From contig CAJNAR010000150.1 of assembly GCA_905220665.1 (NCBI GenBank), forward strand, positions 496,001-560,000: DNA of 64,000 bases, read 5' to 3'. Below, piece after piece: positions 44,498 to 54,537 of this stretch. This DNA is from Albugo candida. Taxonomy: Eukaryota > Oomycota > Peronosporomycetes > Albuginales > Albuginaceae. The notes under the pieces were generated by a model. It worked only from the letters and a program-made list of their open reading frames with translations. It made no database searches and was not told the DNA's origin. Numbering within the stretch: position 1 is the first letter of the stretch; each line of letters opens with the position of its first letter. Made by a program: the position numbers and the translations under genes.

Positions 44498-46445
44498 CTA
44501 CAATTCTTTGATTGCGGTATTCGCACTTTTCGAGGTTTTTGAAGCATGATTGATTTTTGGAGTATTGGGGAACATATGAGCCAGGAGAAGAACCACCACG
44601 CAAATGACTTGGGGCAAAAAGTACCACGATGCCCACAACTTTAGACATCTGCGTATATCCAGAATTTGAAATGCAATTCCCCCATATTGCATCGCAATCC
44701 AAGTAAGAAAAACACCAGCAATATCGTATAAAAATGCGAGCGGATGTGACTTCCCCTTCCAGTAGGAGATGAAGATTGCATGAGAATGGGCTGAGCGATC
44801 TTCCGTGTAATGAAAGAACGGGCGTAATCGACGACGAAGCTCTGGATATTGAATGTCAGACATTTAGTATGGAATGAATAATGCGGTATTTCTTCTTACG
44901 CTTGCCGACTTCGATGTACAAAGCGCTTAAAATGAAGAACAGGTAGTAACCCGGTGAAAGACCCTAAAGAAAAGAGACGACGTATTGAAACTTCGCAGGG
45001 AAGCAATGGACGCTGTACTTACATGCCATAACGCACTGATAAAAAACGAGCTGATTGTTGATATCATTGTAGGCTTGCCCGTACTTTTCGACAGAAATAC
45101 GCGCTGATAAACATCTACAAGATCGCGAGCATGTGAGTTGCTCCCTACAGACGATGAGGTGCGCTTACAAGTGTTTATCCACCGAGCCACACCGATGTTC
45201 CAGCTATTGATACAAACTCGCACATTTGGTGGTATCTCCACACAAAGAAGATTGTTATTCGTGATCCCATTCCTGTAAGAGAGAGGAGTCGAATACGTCA
45301 TGAAGGCGCAAAATATGATAGCCATACCACTTTCCAGTGCTCGGTACGTATCCGACACCAGCAAATGCGCTGGCAGCCTCAGCTAGAGACCATACAACGT
45401 ACTACCCGAAGGATGATAACACGAGATAATCATACTGCGGACTTGCCATCAAAGCGTCATGTACATACATATCGGAATCGATGCAGCATAACTGACATAC
45501 ACATGAGTAAACATCGCACTGCCCAAGGTTTCTCACGATGGAAATCAGGTGCATCGATACGCTCGATCGGATAGCGAAATGATGCAGCTAACCCAGCACC
45601 AGAGATCTAATCCAACATTTAGATACTCCAAGATCGTGACAACATACAACTCACCAATATTAGGATAAAGTTGCGAACACAGACCAACAACGGTGGAAAT
45701 CGACATTCTCTCATCCAATATAAATAATCTTTAAACTCAAAAAGCGGACCGACCAGGAAACCAGGATAAAACAACACAAAGCCTGCACCGTTGAAAGAGC
45801 CTTATTTAGTATTTCTTCATGATACCAAGTTTGAAAGTCTACCGAGAATTGACAGAAGAGGTGGCACTTCCTGAAGTTGATTCTTCTTTATTAGCGGTGT
45901 TTTTCGATCTGCAGGCAATATAGCGTCGCTATAATTAATGGCAATACTGCTTAGCTTGAGCGTCACGATCATTTGGGATGCATCCCATGCGATATCCGGT
46001 GCATGAAATTCGCGATAATAATGACATGCCAGCAAATAGACAAACAACGCGCTGGTTATCAGCTTTCCCGCAATTCTCCTAATTAAAGTATGATATAATC
46101 TTATATTGAGGATGATAGTCGCGAAGCACTGACCTCGGGCACAGATGTAAAGCTACATAGAACAAAAAGACTGTCAACAAAGAATGAATGATCGCATAAT
46201 CAAACACGAAAATTCCAGCCATAATTCCCAGTAATACATTCCATATGTGTCCTATAGTATTAAAAGGAGTATAAACGTGCTTTCGAGTCTTTCTTATCAC
46301 GCAACAAACGCGAGTTTTCTGTGCCGCATAGATGAATAGACGGTGCGATGATGCAACTTGCAACCAGTGCAATCATGAGACGAAAGGATTGCACTGGTAA
46401 TCCGCCATCAATTGCAAAAGAATCCAACTGATTCCGTGACCACAT
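44498..46445 (-). CDS. MBOAT-family lysophospholipid acyltransferase
   Basis: Exons 46310..46445, 46134..46251, 45843..46078, 45655..45782, 45469..45606, 45328..45401, 45169..45272, 45023..45114, 44900..44963 and 44498..44841; 477 aa. Removing nine introns of 48-67 nt gives one continuous polytopic protein. Landmarks: AWDASQMIVTLKLSSIAINY, LFYPGFLVGPLFEFKDYLYW, GKWNGITNNNLLCVE, the catalytic Asn in NSWNIGVARWI, VYQRVFL, and the catalytic His in SALWHGLSPGYYLFF. This is the LPCAT/LPEAT (ALE1-like) branch of MBOATs, which re-acylates lysophospholipids with acyl-CoA in the ER membrane (Lands cycle). The unspliced fragments each stop within 30-60 residues, so the frame only makes sense after splicing. 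Donor and acceptor phases all close. Confidence 0.93.
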
Positions 46446-46577
46446 TCCGAAAAGCTTTTTTATGTAATAACATATAAATTAGGACATTGACATGCTACGC
46501 CGCTTGCATGCATGCAGTCGGATTGGTCGTCAAGCAGCCGCGATAGCCATTTTTGGAGGCTCCTGTTTGACTTGTAG

Positions 46578-46892
46578 CTATTCAGAAGGTCGAATATACT
46601 CCAGCGGGTACGCCGATTCCATACACAATATATTTGAGGAGATATCCACGTGTTTGTGGTGAAAGCGAAATCTTGGGTCGTGGGGTCCGACTGGAATTTT
46701 GGAAAGCAAAGGTTTGAGCAAATATGCAGCGCAACTATTTATCCATATTAATAGTGAAAATAGCACCCAAACATTGTCATATTGGACCTCGATCATGAGA
46801 TTGTCCGGCTCGGAATGACACGAGTTCGAAAGGCTGAATGCGAAGGTGCTCGACCTCACGTGATTTTGAATCATTGTCGATATATCGGTCAT
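46578..46892 (-). CDS. Candidate small membrane protein, unknown
   Basis: An ATG-initiated frame of 104 residues with one convincing hydrophobic segment (VWVLFSLLIWINSCAAYLL). It overlaps the first exon of the UPRT-like gene on the other strand by 55 bp and lies 133 bp upstream of the MBOAT start. No family is recognised. It may be chance. Confidence 0.25.
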   Translation of the reverse strand: MTDISTMIQNHVRSSTFAFSLSNSCHSEPDNLMIEVQYDNVWVLFSLLIWINSCAAYLLKPLLSKIPVGPHDPRFRFHHKHVDISSNILCMESAYPLEYIRPSE

Positions 46893-47759
46893 TTCTAGGG
46901 GAAAATTTCATTCACGATGCAAATGCTATCATGCGCACAGTGGTCAATTTCGCATTAGCTGAGCTCCCAAAAAACGATGACATAGTAGTGACCACATCTG
47001 AAGGACATCAATGCAAAGGAAGCGAGTTGGCTTGCTTGATTTACGGCGTCTCAATGGCGACCAGCCCAGTTATTCAAAGCGAGTAAGGAAACGAAAGTTT
47101 GAGTTGAAGATTGGAATGAGGAAATAATTCTTGTCGGCAGATTGCAGCAGGTGCTCCGGGATGTACTTCCCAGTGATTCTGTCTTAAGTTGCGTGCAGAT
47201 CGAGCAAGGCAGAAACGGTTGCTACAAGGTACGAGATGATCGCTTTCGGCTCCATCATGTCTATTGTTACTTTTCCACTATTTTCAGTTCTTAGCCTCCA
47301 CTTCTCCGGATACGATTGAAGATCATGAGATCCTTGTATTGATTCCGGAAATATCAGACGTAGAATGCGTCATCGGATTTATACATGTTCTCGAGATAGC
47401 TTTTGAACACGTTAAACCTTTGCTAATCTGGAAAATGTAGTATCTTGCTCAGCACGGAGTTGAAAAAGACAAGATCACTGTGGCCACACTGGTCATTCAT
47501 CGTGAAGCTGCTGATAAGTTTTGTCAGGTAAAGAAGCACTTCGCCGTCCTGCTGTGATCCCTGATGTCTAAAATTTGCTTATACGCCACTCTAGGTATGC
47601 AAGGAGACGCGTCTCGTTACTGCTTCATTTGATGCTGCAAAAGGCAGTGATGGCTATATAGTTCCAGGTATCGGTAATTTCGAGGAGCGATATGCCTCAC
47701 TCGTGTCGGACACATCTTGCGACAACCAGGACCTCTCTTGTTCTTCACAATCAAGATGA
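46838..47759 (+). CDS. Uracil phosphoribosyltransferase-like protein, PRPP loop degenerate
   Basis: Exons 46838..47082, 47141..47228, 47288..47386, 47441..47527 and 47595..47759; 227 aa. The order of motifs follows yeast Fur1: NFIHDANAIMRTVVNFALAE (DFifysdRiiRLLvEeaL), TTSEGHQCKGSELACLIYGV, a central strand and the C-terminal DGYIVPGIGNFEERY, which matches the uracil-binding YlVPGLGDFGDRYF. The PRPP-binding loop, LLLDPMLATGGSA in active enzymes, reads LVLIPEISDVECVIG here. The Thr-Gly pair and the acidic Asp are gone, so catalysis is doubtful. The N-terminus is uncertain: a TTTCTAG acceptor at 46896-46902 suggests the true start may be in an upstream exon I could not place. Family by order and tail is good, activity unlikely. 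Confidence 0.75.
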
Positions 47760-47872
47760 ATATGATTTTCTCGCTATTTGTATACGGGTAAAGGCGTACC
47801 TCTTTCCACCGCATCAAATCGCTTCCTCCGAATTTCGGAGATAGATAAATGAAAATTTACATATCGTAAATT

Positions 47873-48230
47873 ATGACCCACTATTTGCAAGTATGGCTGC
47901 CAGAGCGTGGCAGCTAGGTGTAGATGCCATGCAGATCCGTACGATATCATTTTGTGCAGTTTTATCACGTTGGATATATGCAGTCAGCGTATTTCCAAGA
48001 GATCGCACCTATCCTCCTCCAGCGACATCGAGATAATTCTCCCTTGCGCATAATAGTCGAGCCAGTCCGACAAGTGATCGATGCACATAGCATCAAATAA
48101 GTGCTGTTCATTTGAAGGATAAATTGACACGGTAGAGAAGTGGCACATATGTCACAAAGAAGTTTTATACGAGCTCATGGATGGGGTACTGTTTGATCTA
48201 TCTGATCTCATACCAGGCCAGGGCAAATGA
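47873..48230 (+). CDS. Candidate small spliced gene, unknown
   Basis: Possible exons 47873..47890, 47960..48073 and 48141..48230. Two of the pieces look like real protein: FYHVGYMQSAYFQEIAPILL and VLYELMDGVLFDLSDLIPG. The splice sites linking them are ordinary to weak (last acceptor AAG) and the start is only a guess. No family is recognised. The fragment lies between the UPRT-like and PGAP1-like genes on the same strand. Confidence 0.25.
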
Positions 48231-48459
48231 GTGATTCACATTCGCAGGAAATTAACACGTCCTTACTGCTACCCCGACTATGCTTGACTTTACACAGAGC
48301 AGTGACACAGAATTGTGAAGCCTCCCTACTCAATTGCACAAATCAAATTTCTATTTGGACGTTTCGTCACGATAAAAAAATTACTGTACCAGAATTAACC
48401 CAAATCGAATTTCATTAAATTCGGTCTGAATACAATTTATTGGCGACCGTAAATTTAGT

Positions 48460-51186
48460 ATGCGGAGACAACATGGAGTTTTACTTCCGTGTCTTGCTAT
48501 TGTGAGCTCCATCTTGACACTTTTGTTTTTCTTTGATTATCTTCGGGCACTTCAGTTTCCCACAAGATGCACAATGACTCTCTCGTCCCCTGTGTACACT
48601 TTGACAAGTGGCGATTCCACTGAAGGCTTAGGATGGGGTCCCAAGTTTCATCCTAGATATCGTCTGTACGCACTGCACACGAGACAATTGCGTCAAAACC
48701 TGACAGGATACCCAGTGATTTTTGTTCCTGGGCAGAGGGGGAGCTATAAACAAGCACGCTCCATTGGTCGACATTTCGATAATTTGAATGCAACCACATT
48801 TGATCTTTTCGCAATTGATTTCAACGAGGAATGGAGTGCCCTTAGTGGGGAGTTGATTTCAATGGAGTCATATTTTATCAATGAGTGTATCCAAGCGATT
48901 CTCAGCCAATACCGGATACAAGAAAAGGACAGAAAAGTGCACTACGCTCTACCTCAATCTGTCATTGTGATTGCCCATTCGATGGGTGCAATCGCAGCTC
49001 AATATGCAAAAAACATGAAAAACTACAAGCGAAATTCGATACAGCATGTGTTTTTCCTCGGTGCACCTTTTCAGAACCGGCCTAATCCATTTGATCCAAG
49101 TATGTACGAAATTTACAAAGACATTCGCTCCTATTTCGACTCGAATGAAAATATAACGACCTACGTCTCCATCTCAGGCGGATACAAAGATATTATGGTT
49201 CCATCGGCCTCATCAATTTTTCCTCGTGTCGAACAAGATTTGCTCACTGGATCAGTTTTTGAAGCATCCAGTGAAGCACTTGAAAGTCATATGTCTGAAG
49301 AGAAGAGAGAAGCATCCGGCTGGAGTAATGGATTCGGTATGTCTCTCCTAACTACAGCCATTCCGAATGTCAATACAACAACTGATCATTATGGTTTATT
49401 GTGGTGTTTTCAATTACTTCAGATTATTGTGAAGAGTATCAATGGCGTTTTAATAAAAGACTTGAACACATCAACAGTACGTTTGATCAATGATGGAAAG
49501 GAACGGCTGATCATATCCAAGAGCATTCTGCTTGGCAATAACGCTACTTTTGAAAGTATTAGTCACATTGCTAAGAGAATGGAATATGGGTACACCGATG
49601 CTAATGATCATGGCGCATATAGTTTAGTACTACCGAACTGGATTTGGAGGCTTTTTCGCTTATACTTTGCTGAGTTGTGGACACTCACTTCGTCGCTTAT
49701 CTTCTGCATTTTTGCATTGCAATTACAAACTTGGCAACGAGATGACCATCGGGATTTGCCAACCTCTGTTTGTCAAAACCCCCAACTCCGTGCTGGGTCG
49801 TTCCCACCTCTCGCTTGTTGCTTACACCCGTTCCAACTATTTTCGTTTCCATTGCCTACAGTTCGCCTTAGCTTCTTACTTAGTGATGCAGGATTCTGGA
49901 GGCAATGCAGACGTCAAGCCAATATTTGTAGAGTGGTTATTCCCGCACTAGTGTTCACGCTCTGTCTGGTAGCTTGGAGCGCATCTGTATCTGTCAGCTC
50001 CTTTTTCAACGCAATTCCGGATTTCTTTTTTCATGAGCAACTTTTAACGCGATTTCTCATTATCAGTGCATCGTGTGTGCATGTGGTTGGAATGCTTTAC
50101 GTATCAGCAATCACCATTGATATCACCTGCAGGAATGTACTAGCACCTATCTACTCGTTCTGGATTGTACATTTACTCAAGTTACGGCTACCACGAGCTC
50201 TTTCCATACTCGGAATTTATAGTGGTGTGTCTCTATGTGTGATATTCACGTCTGGAGAATTCAATGTGAATCAAGTTTTGGCTGCAACTGTATTGATTAC
50301 AGTTCTATTTGTGATCATTTCTTTAGGTTCACTCGCTAGTGGGGTTCAACTCACAACGCCAGTCACGGAAGATCATTTTAACTACCGTCAATCTTTGAGT
50401 CTCATTCTCGCGTTATCGTGTCTTAGTTGGGCTGGAAATCTTGTCTACGCTTGGTATATCCTGATGAAGCCGGCGATTGTATGGAACAATACCTTCGCTT
50501 GGAATTCACTACAAATGCTGGCAATGTTGTGGATCATATTGTACTTGATACTTTTTGCACATGATAACATGCTGCCTAGGCCACCTTCTGCTGTATTCCA
50601 AGAGAATGGCGACCGAGACATGGCAATGACATCAAACGACCCAAATCGACGTTTCATGCGGCATAGTAGCAAGATATCAAAGCATGATAAAGCTATATCG
50701 GTCGAAGAATGTCCACATTGTGTATTTGAAGACGGCGGTGACGGTGCCATATACGTCGAATGTGAGGTGTCAAAATATGCAAACAGCAAGACGACAAGTG
50801 ATATTTGGCTCGGCCCGACCTTCAAAGTCGTGGCATGTGACTGTTTTCATCGATACAGAAATGAACCGAGTCTTCATTGTGACTTCTGTCGTAGAGTCTG
50901 TCGTCTATGTGGTGGAGGCAGCGGGAACCGAGATGAAGCATTGCGCTTCGAGCGGTATCTAAGTGAAAATAGAATGCAGTCGACGATACAATGGATGATA
51001 CCGTACTGCTTACGATTTGGTGCATTCATGCAGATTATTTTCATTCCTCAGGCCATGTCAGCTCACTGGCTGTACTACTCGTCACTTTACGTATCAATAT
51101 TGATACTAGCGTGCCACAAGCTCCCACTTCTCGGTGTGAAATCAGAAGCCTGGTTATGGTCAGCTACGAAACCAAAGCAGAATTGA
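48460..51186 (+). CDS. PGAP1/BST1-type GPI inositol deacylase
   Basis: Single exon, 908 aa. An N-terminal membrane segment (LAIVSSILTLLFFFDYLRAL) is followed by the PGAP1 lipase domain: YPVIFVPGQRGSYKQARSIG, the nucleophile elbow VIVIAHSMGAIAAQYA (Ser of AHSMG) and VFFLGAPFQNRP. The catalytic His is probably in the TTDHYGLLWC region. The C-terminal half has at least seven hydrophobic segments. PGAP1 removes the acyl chain from the inositol of newly attached GPI anchors in the ER, which permits ER exit. An unusual cysteine-rich loop (ECPHC...CDC...CDFC...CRLCGG) sits between membrane segments near residues 750-830. Length and domain order match the family. Confidence 0.92.
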   Translation: MRRQHGVLLPCLAIVSSILTLLFFFDYLRALQFPTRCTMTLSSPVYTLTSGDSTEGLGWGPKFHPRYRLYALHTRQLRQNLTGYPVIFVPGQRGSYKQARSIGRHFDNLNATTFDLFAIDFNEEWSALSGELISMESYFINECIQAILSQYRIQEKDRKVHYALPQSVIVIAHSMGAIAAQYAKNMKNYKRNSIQHVFFLGAPFQNRPNPFDPSMYEIYKDIRSYFDSNENITTYVSISGGYKDIMVPSASSIFPRVEQDLLTGSVFEASSEALESHMSEEKREASGWSNGFGMSLLTTAIPNVNTTTDHYGLLWCFQLLQIIVKSINGVLIKDLNTSTVRLINDGKERLIISKSILLGNNATFESISHIAKRMEYGYTDANDHGAYSLVLPNWIWRLFRLYFAELWTLTSSLIFCIFALQLQTWQRDDHRDLPTSVCQNPQLRAGSFPPLACCLHPFQLFSFPLPTVRLSFLLSDAGFWRQCRRQANICRVVIPALVFTLCLVAWSASVSVSSFFNAIPDFFFHEQLLTRFLIISASCVHVVGMLYVSAITIDITCRNVLAPIYSFWIVHLLKLRLPRALSILGIYSGVSLCVIFTSGEFNVNQVLAATVLITVLFVIISLGSLASGVQLTTPVTEDHFNYRQSLSLILALSCLSWAGNLVYAWYILMKPAIVWNNTFAWNSLQMLAMLWIILYLILFAHDNMLPRPPSAVFQENGDRDMAMTSNDPNRRFMRHSSKISKHDKAISVEECPHCVFEDGGDGAIYVECEVSKYANSKTTSDIWLGPTFKVVACDCFHRYRNEPSLHCDFCRRVCRLCGGGSGNRDEALRFERYLSENRMQSTIQWMIPYCLRFGAFMQIIFIPQAMSAHWLYYSSLYVSILILACHKLPLLGVKSEAWLWSATKPKQN

Positions 51187-51619
51187 CAAAGCAGGCGTTG
51201 ATTAGCAATGCAATAAACCATTTGTTCCGATATTGTTGGCACCTTGGTGCTAGAGTTATGAAATACGTTCGGGTTGTCTCTGCACTTGTTGCTGTGCTCC
51301 ATCTAATAATAGCTACGTATACCACAGATCGAAGTTGTACGTGTGTACATGCACCAAACGAATTTGCTGCTGCATGAAGTCGCTTCCTGGCAATGAATTA
51401 AGTCGTTTTGTGGCACATCTGTTGCACAGAGGGAGCATCATATTAGCTGTTGGGAAAGCGACTTACGTCATACGATGATGTATGAAGAGGGCGATCAAAT
51501 TTGTAATATATGCTATGCATCCATTTTGTTGCCTTTGTAACCATGTTAGTTAAGTTCCATGTTGAATTTCATCATATGAAAAGCAGCAATCTACCAATAT
51601 TTACTGACTGTGTAAAAGA
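51187..51619. other. Intergenic region
   Basis: 433 bp between the PGAP1-like gene and the duplicated unit. No coding or RNA feature is visible. Confidence 0.4.
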
Positions 51620-53464
51620 GACCTCTAATAGGAGGGCCATGTCATACCATCGACATACCCACGCCACCGCTATTCTTGGAATTCACGGTAAACCTTACCG
51701 CCGAATCTAAAAATAGCTTTCGGGTTGCATGAGTTGCACATATCCATGAGCACACCCCATCATGTGTGGGTTTTGCAGCACTTGACGCATTGCAAAAGGC
51801 ACACAAATTGAGGTGTACTCATAGACATGTCCATCTCATCCGCTGCTACCGCTTCTCATTCCAACTCCAATCGGTTGCAAACGCGGCCTTTTTCCGAAGG
51901 ATAATGTCTCCAATCAGCATGCAGAATCATGCTAAGAGACTCGCGGAGTCAGGTCAGGTCAATACTTGTCTGTATCGTTCTTTTTCATATTATTGAAAAC
52001 TAATCATTTCAATGCAGCGATCAACAAGAGCGACGACGGTGGCAAATGTGCCATCAACTCGGAATGCAACTCCAGCGACAATGAAGCGTGTCGGAGGTGG
52101 ATATGCGATGCGAACACCAGCAACGAGGACATCGACGCCGGCACCAACCCAGCAGCGCCCCTCGACATCGACAACAAGAACAAGAAATGCGACGACGTCC
52201 AATGTGGCGCGCATCAACCGTGCGAATGCACCAAGGACGACTTCGACTTCGACTTCGACTCGACAAATAGCCCGGATTCCGCGAGCATCACCAGCAGCGG
52301 CTCGTGTCGATGGGCCCGTAGTGCGTGCGGGTGTGGGGGCGCGTGCGGCGGCGACCTCCACTACAAGAGTTCCTGCGGTGTCGACCCCGACAAGTAGTCC
52401 AGCCATGCCAGTAGCTTCAACATCAGAATCCGAACTGCAGTCGAGCGAAATCGCGCAATTGAAGAGGCAGAACGCGGAGTTATTGAGCTCCCTGGAGATG
52501 AAGAACACTGAACTTGAAAGCGCGAATCAACAAATCGGTGCGCTCAAAGCCGACGTTGAAGAACTCAGCAACAGACTGGAAGCTAGCCGTCAAAGCAATG
52601 TCATTTCTCAAAGCAAGCTGGAGGATGCCTACAAAGCAAAAGAAAAAGACGGGGAAGCATTGAAGGAGCTGTTGGATGGACAGACGATTCTCAAGCGGGA
52701 GTTGGCTCGATCAAAGGCGATGTTGGAAGTGTATGAAGTTTACATGGAGAATCAACAACCAAAACGAATCGATCCCGAAATTGAGGAAAGGCAAACGGCT
52801 CTTCTGGACAGCATGAAACTTTTTTACCAACAGCGAAATCAGCGCACTGAAGAAAGGATCAAGCAATTGGAGCAAGAAAATATGGAATGGAATGCGGAAT
52901 TTGTGAACGGCGAGTCAACGCTCGAGCAGGTGAACATGTACCTGGAGGATCAGCTTAGTTTTTCGGACTCGGATGAAGAAACCAAAGACGACGATACATC
53001 GTGTGTATTTTATGATGAAACCGCGGAAAACAGAAGTACCAATCAAGAAATGGCAGTTCATGAACGTCGAGCGGATCTCGGATATGTCCTCATTGCGCCT
53101 TCCGAGTGTATGATTAAAGCACAAAGACTACTGGACAGGATATCAACTGGACAGGACAATACGCAGAACTAGCACGGCGTCGTATGCAGTTGGAAAGCAA
53201 GCACCCGGCGCATTTGTCCATGACCTCATAACGTCAAAATGGATACAATGCAATGCTGGAAACTACCATGATCACCTCATTACGTCTTTATGGTAGTTGA
53301 CAGAGCTAGCTGGGAATCAAGCATCCGACGCAATTGTCCACGACCTCATCACGTCAATTTGGATACACTGCAAAAGTGCTTTGAACTGCTTTTGATGACC
53401 TCATTACGTCATCATGGATTCTGCTGTCTGATTGTAGCTTGTTGAGTTGCAGTACTTAATTGTA
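51620..53464 (+). repeat. Duplicated 1.9-kb unit, copy 2 (inverted relative to copy 1)
   Basis: Reverse complement of 32006..33900, 18 kb apart. It includes the gene, its 5' flank (diverged), and the 3' array of GACGTnATGAGGT motifs (here on the reverse strand, 53221-53416). The coding parts differ at only about half a dozen positions besides the 51-bp insertion in copy 1. Confidence 0.85.
51904..53172 (+). CDS. Coiled-coil protein with Ser/Thr/Arg-rich head, copy 2 (unknown function)
   Basis: Exons 51904..51957 and 52018..53172; 402 aa, paralogue of the gene at 32297..33616. Amino-acid differences in the shared part are Ala for Lys in DGEALKELLDG, Gly for Ala in FVNGESTLEQ and Ile for Leu in LLDRISTGQ, plus absence of the 17-residue repeat. 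The first exon ends in two overlapping donors (CAG|GTCAG|GTCAAT): the downstream one keeps this frame, the upstream one would shift into a Cys-rich frame ending at 52397. The coiled coil occupies about residues 160-330. No homologous family is recognised. Confidence 0.75.
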
Positions 53465-54537
53465 GTTAATATAAGTTGTGTTGTTATCCTGGTAGTTATT
53501 TTTTTCTTGCGTTACCGTCAAGGCTTTGATTAGTGTTCTTACGTTAGAAGCCTAATATGCTTGGTTTATTGCACTTATAGTTATTTCAGACCTTCAGATT
53601 TGCCTAATGTTCGTGATTAGTTGTGCAAATAGTCTAAACATTAGTTAATTATTTTTTCCATTCAGGTTTACCACCTCGATTGCGAGTTGCTTGACTCAGT
53701 AAACACCTTAGTCACATACATATCTTATCACAGAAATGACATCGTGCACTCACTCAACACATCATATTTACGTGGATCAACAATGCTACAGAAGTCCGTA
53801 TAAATACGTATAGTGAAGCTGAGGTATGTGATATTCCGCGAGCAGACAATCAGCGATTGACACTTGGTGGGCACGGTATCTGTGAATAAGAGCCGTCATA
53901 CATGACACCACATACTGCTACAAAAATCAATTCTGTTTAACACCATGCTCTCTGTAAGAAGTTTATACACTGCGAAGATGCACATTACAAAATTGCAACA
54001 TGAAACTGAAATCGTCAGATTTCCAAAACAAGATGGTGGTGCATGCATTATATATTGACGACACGAGTATTCGCCACTCAGACACTTGTACTTCTCATCT
54101 TGCATCAGTTCGGCACAAAATGACTGTTCACCATTCCAAAGACACATTGCGAGATTGTACAGATCAGAAACACAATATCCCTTTACGCTGTAAATGCCAA
54201 AGTATATTCAAACAAGCAAACCAGAGACCGCGTGGAGTCTGTCCTCTGCGAACCAGCTCAATTCAAAAATCCAATGCACAAATCTTGACAGTCACGTTCA
54301 TCTGCAATGGGGATTGGCTTTTGACCATGTTCTTCAGCACAAGAACGAAACTCTCAAATTCAACGCCTGTCGATTCACTACACAGCGCCACTGAAGGCAT
54401 TTTGACTCCAGTCTTGTGAAACCATAATTACAAGAAGATTTTATAGATCAGCCCAAGATGCAGGAAGGTTTGGTCAAAGTAATTGAACAGAGTAACAATA
54501 CGCGAAAATATGAGACAGTATGACTATAAAAACGTTA
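53465..54537. other. Intergenic region without a supported gene
   Basis: About 1.07 kb of AT-rich sequence. A 139-residue frame at 54000..54419 and overlapping small frames show no conserved motif or splice logic. No RNA gene is recognised. Confidence 0.4.

Noticed and set aside
51990..52508. Long antisense frame across the Ser/Thr-rich head of the duplicated gene
   Set aside because: GC-rich, codon-biased low-complexity sequence keeps several frames open by chance; no start context, splice logic or protein character supports it.
54000..54419. 139-residue ATG frame downstream of copy 2
   Set aside because: No motif, no hydrophobic or compositional pattern, overlaps other small frames; most likely chance.
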